NCBI GenBank assembly: GCA_037157565.1
Contig: JAZHRO010000063.1
Span: forward strand, 158,460,501-158,524,500
From: Thalassia testudinum
Lineage: Eukaryota; Streptophyta; Magnoliopsida; Alismatales; Hydrocharitaceae
Reading direction: 5' to 3'
DNA length: 64,000 bases
Within the stretch, counting starts at the first letter, position 1; every line of letters starts with the position of its first letter. Below are positions 57,749-64,000 of the stretch, in pieces. Under the pieces are notes generated by a model that saw only the letters and a list, made by a program, of their open reading frames with translations, did not search any database and was not told where the DNA came from. The position numbers were made by a program, and so were the translations under genes.

Positions 57749-58693
57749 TTGAGGACCTCACCTAGCTGAAGGCACTAAACTCAGCACATGTAAAGATTGT
57801 TCCAAGCTGATCAGAGTCTCACGGAAACCAGGTGCTATTCTTCCACTTCTACTCTCCTGCATGCTTTCATTTTTCACAATGAGGACATTGCAACAACTAA
57901 GCATAGGGTGTGGACATATTTTATAACCCTTTTGTCAGCTATAACAGTAATTTCCTATTATTTGATTCTTATAAAAAAAATTGAAAATTCAAAAAGATAA
58001 AAAAAAGAGAAGAATTAGGAGAAGAGAACTTAGGCATTTGGAAGTTATTAACTTTAAGAAATGATACGAGAGGACCTAAACACTTAGAATCTTCAGGTCT
58101 TCAGGCTTAATTAGCCTGGGTGTCCACTTGAATGTGGACTTAGTCTTGAGTTCTCGCCAATTAAAATTTATTGTAATCTGGTAAATAAATTGGGATGATA
58201 AGTATGCGACTTATCAACCCACCCTCTGATTTGGGGGGACTTTAAGTTTAAGCATCTACACACTTTTTACACTAACTTACTTTTCGACGATTTTTTTGAA
58301 AATTGGGTAGCTAATGAACTTTCTAGAGTGGTATGGCTGGCAAGTTGTCAATGGTAACAGCTCATTGGCTTGTTGTTCAGAGCCCAGTCACAAAACCATT
58401 TTCATTGTACTGCCTTTAGGTAAATCTTAGATTAGGGAAGCTATCTATTTAAAAAAAAAAGAAAAAAAGAAAAAGAAAAAGAAATATATATATGAAAAGG
58501 AGTAAAAAAAATAAACAAAACCACACTTCACTGCACGAGTATGGCTAGCAAGTTGCTGTGGGTAACAACCCATGGACCGGTTGTCTAGGGCCCAGACCGG
58601 GCAGATAGACACTGGGTTCGCCTTTGTGTTGACCCAATAAATAAAAGAAGTAGGGAGAAAGCTACCAATCGAAAAGATAAACCTTTAGGCAAG
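57749..58693 (+). other. 3' noncoding region of the gag-protease-only element
   Basis: Contains caatgaggacattgcaa (57877-57893), followed by aactaagcatagggtgtgg, the counterpart of the motif at 19237-19273. Two ~70-bp related segments start gtatggctggcaagttg (58331) and gtatggctagcaagttg (58541), each with ggtaac and tgttcagagcccag- or tgtctagggcccag-like words. An A-rich run lies at 58450-58515. Confidence 0.6.
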
Positions 58694-58698
58694 GTCAC

Positions 58699-61434
58699 TG
58701 AAACGTTGGCTGGGCGTGTATAACCGGGTTTTGTTATAGCGTTGTAGTATAGCCAGTTATTGCCATCATTTCAAATATATAAATTTTTTACTCGGAAAAT
58801 AAAAGAGTTCCCGAGGTCGAACTCAGGGAGCAAGTTGTATTCTAGGGGTACAAGTTTCTTTTACAAAAATAAAGAAAGAGAGAGAGAGAGAATTTGTTGG
58901 CTTTTCTTCTTTTCTCTTTGCTTCTCCTCTTCTTCCTTCTCAGATCTTCTGCTCTCTTCTTTTTGTTCTTCTTCTTTTTCTTCTTTTCTTTCTTCTGCAG
59001 AGCGGTCCTGTTCTTCTTCTTCTTCTTTCTTTCCTTTCTTTTCCTTTCTTCAGATCTTCTTCTCGTGCTCTTTTTCTTCTTTCAGTTATTGTCTTGGCCT
59101 CTCTGCGTTCTCCTCTGCCTCGCCTTCCTTCTCCTTCCTTGCCTTCAGGACGTCGTCTGATTTTCCAATCAGACGACTTAAACCGCCGCTGCTACAGTGC
59201 CGCTCGGTGATCCTCCTTCCTTCAGCCTTCGTCTTCTTCCACGGTTCTTCTTCACCTGTGCCTGCACACTTACACAGCTTGATCAGAGAGGGGCAAAACC
59301 TATCTCTACCCTCCCCCCGCGTCTCTCTCTCACAGAAGCCACTCTTGGGAAAGCTCTCCCAGAGCTGCCGGGTTGCCGGGTACGGGTCGCGCCCGGGTCC
59401 AGGCCCACCGGCGTGCGTGGTGGGCGAGGAGTGCAGGTCAGTCTAAGTCGGGTCGGGCCAGGTCCGCGGGGCGTGAGCGCGGACGAGACCGGGTAACCGG
59501 GCGGGTGAAGGGGACCTCACCCCGTGTGCTGAGGCACTAAGCCTCCAGCACTTTTTCACTTTATACCGCTGCGCCTCTTCAGAGTTTTCCGAGGTGGGAC
59601 TAAATGTCCCACCCCGAGTTGGCGCCTGCGCGGAGGAAACAGCTGGTAATCGCGGCGTTACGCGAGGCCTTCGCGCGAGGGCTTCGCTTCAGCTGCAGCC
59701 TGACGCTTTGTCGAAATGCCTCGCACGGCCTGGGAGTCGAATCTGGGCGTGGCGCGCCTGCAGCTGCAGGTGGAAGCAGCTCCTTCTGCACGGCAATGGC
59801 GGCGGAGGACGGGTGATCTGTTCACAGCAAAACGGCCTCTCGGCCTAATCAGAAGGTGCCGGGAGCTTCGCCAGAGTGCGGCGAAGCTCATGTGGGTGGT
59901 GGCGAGGCGTGGGGCGGCGTGCAAGGGCTGCCCTAGGTCGGACTGTGGGTCGGAAGATGGGTTTGTTCGGTGGGGTTGCAGAGGGTGATGTGGGGGAAGT
60001 GGAAGGGCGGGGGTTGATCAGGGTGAGGAGGCGGAGGTTCTGCGGTGGTCGGCGAGCCGTGTGGGTTGCTGGAGTGATGGGAGCGGCTCGCCGGAGGATG
60101 GCCGGAGGCGGAGAAGGTGAGGGTGAGGGGTCGGAATCGAGGGCGACAGTAGATGTTTAAAGTGAGGAAAAGGAAGAGGGGAGGAAGAGGAGGAGTTCTA
60201 CCTACTTAGCAGGAGGAGGAGGGGCCGGAGCGGGCGACAGTCGTATCGACTGTCGCCGGAGAAGAAGATGCCCGGGGGAAGGGGCGGCGGCGAGGCGAGG
60301 GCCGGAGAGGCGCCAGCTGGGTGCGGCGTGGCGCGGGAAGAGCAGGGGAAGAAGTCTCTGCTGCTGGTATTGCGGCAGAGCGAAGAGGAGGAGGAGGAAG
60401 AACCGCCGGAGCTGGTGGGCGTCTGCCGGAGTGAGAAGAGAGGAAAGTTGGGGGTTTTCTCCGTCAGATCCGAGCTGGGAAGAACGGTGGAGCGACGGGG
60501 GTATTTATAGGGACCGAATCAGGGAGGAAGGCGGAGGGAGACGACGTGTCTCCCTCGCCGGAGGACGCCGGAGATGGAAACCCATACCGTCCGTGCGTTC
60601 GCACGGCCGGTATGGTGGGTTACAGCGACCAGGGGGTGTCCCTGCGACGGCTGACGATGCAGGGCACCCCCGGTTTACTTGCCAGGCTCTCCCCCTCACC
60701 CTGCGCGGCGCCATGCTCCGCGCAAGGTCGCCGGAGCATGGTGCTGGAAGGTTTTGCAGGGGGGACCTGAACGCAAAGAACGAAGGAGAGTTAGGGGCCA
60801 AAATGCGAGGGTTCAAAAGTTGAGGGCCAAAAAGTAAATATATGAGGACCAAAGTGTAAAGTTGGTCAAGAAGGTTTCTTCTTAGGCTCAAGTTTTTATA
60901 CATGACTAATTAGGACCTAAGGAATCTGATGGTGAATTTTATTTCTATATTAAATCTTGTTTGACTGGTCAATTTACGCAAAAACCCAAATTAAGTTATT
61001 AATTGGGTATGGTTCTCAATGTAGGTCAAGATGGGTTCCTAAGGTCAAATTGAAGGTTCTAAACCCTAGAGATTATTTTTATATGAATTTTAGAGGGTTT
61101 ATTCCATTTTTTCTTTGCCTTGAACCTCGTGAATTGAAGTGAGTTTGTTTTAGGGTTACAGATTATCATTTAGTTCCTTGGAATTGCTGTAGCCCTTGCT
61201 AGATCATCTCATCCCACTTTTATTCTTATTAAGTTGCTTTGACCTATGTTTGGACCCTGAATTACCCTGTATGCAGATTATACTGGTAAAATTGCATTTT
61301 TACCCCTTATGACTTGTTTTCTCCTTAAACTCAGAATTCTCTGAGTTAAGCCTTTCCTTGAGTTATGTAGGAGCTTTTATCCTTTGTATTGGGTCAAAAT
61401 GAGCTAGTTATGGCTCATGATGAGGTTCTCATCA
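58699..61434 (-). mobile_element. Solo LTR of the young Athila family, older copy; TSD GTCAC
   Basis: 2736 bp flanked by GTCAC at 58694-58698 and 61435-61439. It is collinear with 15271-17955 and 26130-28817: U5 motif gagttcccgaggtcgaactc at about 58805, CT-rich part 58890-59160, hairpin 2 at 60233-60257, TATA at 60501-60510, hairpin 1 at 60582-60615, end ...ggttctcatca. The first ~40 bp and the CT-rich part have diverged most. ORFs here (for example 58760-59446) are low-complexity. Confidence 0.93.
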
Positions 61435-61439
61435 GTCAC

Positions 61440-64000
61440 TGATGAGACACTCATCATGATCTCTAATTACCCCTAATTAACTAGTCTTCCTAGTTAATTA
61501 GCTAGGGTTATGAATATATAAGGGTTAATTATAGAATAAGGGATACTTAGTTAAGGACCTTAAAATAAGTTAGAAATGACATTTTATCATTCGAATAACA
61601 TTATTAATTATTTAGATAATAATTGGACTCAAAATCATACTAATCATTTCCTTAATTAATAAGATAAGTAACTTAAGTATAATGTATACCTAAATATGTA
61701 ATAACTTAAGTGATTTTACTTAATCTAATAAATTAATATAAAAAGGTCAAAAATGTAAATTCAAGGTGTAAACATAATAATTACCTTATTTACTAACATA
61801 TATAAAAAGTTGAAAAAGATATAAATTAAAATAAACCTTCAAACCCTGGGTTTACATTTTAGTCCTTAATTTTCATTACAGTCGAGTCCTTATTTAGCAC
61901 ATAGGTCCTTAGGTTTTATTACTTCTAGATCCCTCTTCTTCTTCTCCTTCTTCTCCAGCCAAACGAACGGCTGGTGGCAGAGAGTCATCCTACCGCGCAA
62001 TCACCGCCCTGCCGACATCATTCCTCTTTGCCCAAGCTCCTGCAGCTTGCGCTCACCACCTCCACTTGATCCATCGTTCTGGATCATCCGTAAATCCTAT
62101 TTTTCAGTGGGAATTAATGTCACCGTCGTCGGAGACGACGATGGAGGTTAAGCTCCTCGAGCTTCTTCTTTGACCAGACCCCGCCCCTCTCTTCGCCGCA
62201 AAATGCTATAAATACCCCCTCACACCTCTGATTTCAGTAAGTTGGCTCCCTTCCCTCTTCTAATACTGCAGCCGACCCAATAGGCTATTCTTCCAAACCT
62301 CCGACGAACCTCCATTCCATTTTCCGACATCTTCCATCCATCTTAAGTAGCTGAGGAAATTCGCCGTGGTCCTCCGCAGCTCTGACAAAGGCGCCGACCC
62401 TAGGATTCCTTCGCTCCACCTCAAGTTCGCCGCCGGAGCTCTTTCTTCAACCCTCTGATTTCGTCATCCGCCATGAGACTTCGGCGGAACCCTATTGACC
62501 CCTTCGTCCAGGTAACAGTAGACTAGGAGTAGGAGTAGGAGTAGGCTAGCTTAGTTAGTTAGTTTAGTTAGTTAGGTTAGAGTAATTGTAGAATTTAGCT
62601 TCATCTCTTCCAGCTCCGGCGAGTTCCTTGAGCTCGCCAGAGACTTTAATTTTGTCTTTTAACTCACTGTTCACCTTCTTATATCTCTCATGTTCATTTC
62701 TAAATCACTAAATAGTTTAATTGAATCACCTAAACGCCAAATTCATGAATCACCTTCACCGACTACTTCACTGTCCATGGTGACAGAAGTCGGCCTAATT
62801 ACACCTTCATTGGGTTCTTTCATCACCTTCCATCACTAATGAACCCTAACCGACTCTATATTACCTATTATTATCATCTATAATTAAATGCCCAAATTTA
62901 TTTAAGTCCATGAGTTCGCTGTCCATGGTGGCTCAGGAACATTTCAAACTATAATTAAATATATATATGATTAATAATACCTGTTGACTTCATTTAACTA
63001 CTCAATCGAGTAGTTAAATCAAGTCCTGAGCTTAAACAAATCAAATCTTTTAAGAAACAAGTTTACTATCAAATCTGATATTTCAATGAACAAACATGGA
63101 ATTTAATGTGAAACAAAGGTTCCTTGTAACCTCATAATCATTTTTTGGAATAAAAATCATTAATTTTGTCAAACTGTACATGCATTTTGCATTTTTTTGG
63201 ACTCACCGAAGCTCCGGCGAGCTCCGGTGAGTCAAAGATGTGTTGCAGCCTCTAGAAATTGCTAGGTGACTCCAGAATGTTATAATATAGATTACTGATC
63301 ATTTTAAAGAAATTTATTTAAGGTTTCATTCACTGGAGCTTAAGATTCAACTTCATCTTCCCCAACTCCGGTGAGTTGGAGAAGTCTGTTGTAAAGGAAT
63401 TAAGAAGCATTTAAAGATCTAAGAAGCATCAGTGCGAAGCACTGAAGCTATTTTAACTCTTAAAACATTGTAACTATCACTGATTTACTCTGTCGAACAA
63501 GTGCTTATTTTAGTTCAAGCGGCGAGCCTGAATCCCTAGAGATTAAGGTTGAAACTTAAATCTGAAGTTCTGATTGAGTTCCAGATGATGAAGAGAATCT
63601 AACTGATGTGTTAATTTCTTAGGAAGAAGCATTAAACAAAAAGTCAAATATCAAGCTTCTACAGTCAAACTTAAATCTGATAATGGTGTCCTGAGCTTAA
63701 ATCGAGGAATTAAGATGTGGAAATTGTTTCTGGAATCTCATTTGATGATCTGAAATTGAATTGAGTAAGCTCAGATGATGTTTTAAGCAAAAATTTTGTT
63801 CCTGTAAGTTTGGGTTGCTCTTGAACCCAAACCAATAGAAGCACTGTTCTATTGAAATTTAAACCTAAAACCTGCCCAGATTGATTAGATAAAACCCTTA
63901 GAATTAATCTAAATAAGTTAGGAACACTTTAAAGTGTCTGTTGCACAAATTGAAACTTGAAAATTAATCTCTGAAGTTTTCAGAGAAGAAAATAGCTTCT
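61440..64000 (+). mobile_element. Beginning of another Athila-like LTR, cut by the window end
   Basis: Starts TGATGAGACACTCATCATGA, with the same self-complementary beginning as LTRs at 11088, 50491 and (minus strand) 28817. Same order of parts: A/T-rich U3, 'aggtcctt/agatccct' words at 61860-61935, TATA CTATAAATAC at 62206-62215, CT-rich leader. A ggagtaggagtagg then ttagttagttag microsatellite lies at 62524-62580. Short gagctccggcgagctcc-type repeats occur at 62610, 63210 and 63365. No LTR end or PBS is reached, so whether it is a solo LTR or part of a full element is open. Confidence 0.5.
62206..62215 (+). promoter_or_regulatory. TATA box of the right-edge LTR
   Basis: CTATAAATAC followed by CCCCT, identical to the TATA box in the young Athila LTR although the rest of the two LTRs does not align by eye. 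Confidence 0.55.

Larger units (their letters stand above)
51692..58693 (+). mobile_element. Athila-related, gag-protease-only element (5' LTR, PBS, gag-PR pseudogene)
   Basis: 5' LTR 51692-53327, tRNA-Asp-type PBS at once after it, then a ~1.2 kb leader, a gag-protease reading frame (54578-57748), and a 3' noncoding part with the Athila motif at 57877. RT, RNase H and integrase are absent. The 3' LTR was not found: a solo LTR of another family starts at 58699, and the sequence after that (61440) begins a different LTR. It could be a nonautonomous element that needs an Athila partner, or an autonomous one with a deletion; the preserved reading frame past protease favours the first. Confidence 0.7.

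Noticed and set aside
58699..61434. This LTR as the 3' LTR of the gag-protease-only element
   Set aside because: It is on the opposite strand, belongs to the family of the element at 15271-28817, and has its own perfect TSD GTCAC.

Overview
The window is nuclear DNA of a flowering plant. It carries plant LTR retrotransposons with 5-bp target duplications, tRNA-Met and tRNA-Asp primer sites, an L1-type LINE and a decayed nuclear copy of plastid ndhA. The species cannot be named from the sequence. Only one convincing host gene is present: an intronless minus-strand ORF (6423-8597) for a 724-residue coiled-coil protein. It contains five gapless 60-residue repeats and ends in a motif typical of plant CIP1/NET-type myosin-like proteins.

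Layout. 1-6.4 kb: gene-free, with a three-copy ~280-bp tandem repeat. 6.4-8.8 kb: the coiled-coil gene. 8.8-10.4 kb: AT-rich intergenic. 10.4-40.8 kb: one nested retrotransposon block. A small, internally deleted Ty1/copia element (LTR at 10433, end near 40777) was split in its RT gene by an old Athila-like solo LTR (11088-29425, TSD CCACT). That solo LTR was itself hit by a solo LTR of a chromovirus-like family A (11194-13970, TSD CTGAT) and by a young complete Athila element (15271-28817, TSD AGGGG). The young element has an uninterrupted 1899-residue gag-pol and LTRs differing by three substitutions and one TTC unit. The copia 3' LTR was separately split by a full-length family A chromovirus (30366-40743, TSD CATAG), whose coding frame is kept but carries ten stops. 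A second family A solo LTR (40783-43478, TSD GTACT) abuts the copia end.

43.5-50.5 kb: intergenic DNA with an ndhA-derived plastid insertion (~46.16-46.73 kb) and a truncated LINE (49.5-50.49 kb). 50.5-58.7 kb: an Athila-like LTR fragment, then a plus-strand Athila-related element with a 5' LTR, tRNA-Asp PBS and a gag-protease reading frame but no RT, RNase H or integrase. 58.7-61.4 kb: a solo LTR of the young Athila family (TSD GTCAC). 61.44-64 kb: the start of another Athila-like LTR that runs to the window edge.

There is no operon or pathway here. The relations between features are insertion order (nesting) and shared retroelement biology. The observations most worth a second look are the exact 60-residue repeat protein, dense GACGTC palindromes in the family A LTRs, conserved hairpins flanking the TATA box of the young Athila LTR, a duplicated polypurine-type motif, and the gag-protease-only Athila derivative with an unrecognised in-frame tail. 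LTR boundaries and TSDs were read by eye; no alignment or database search was run.
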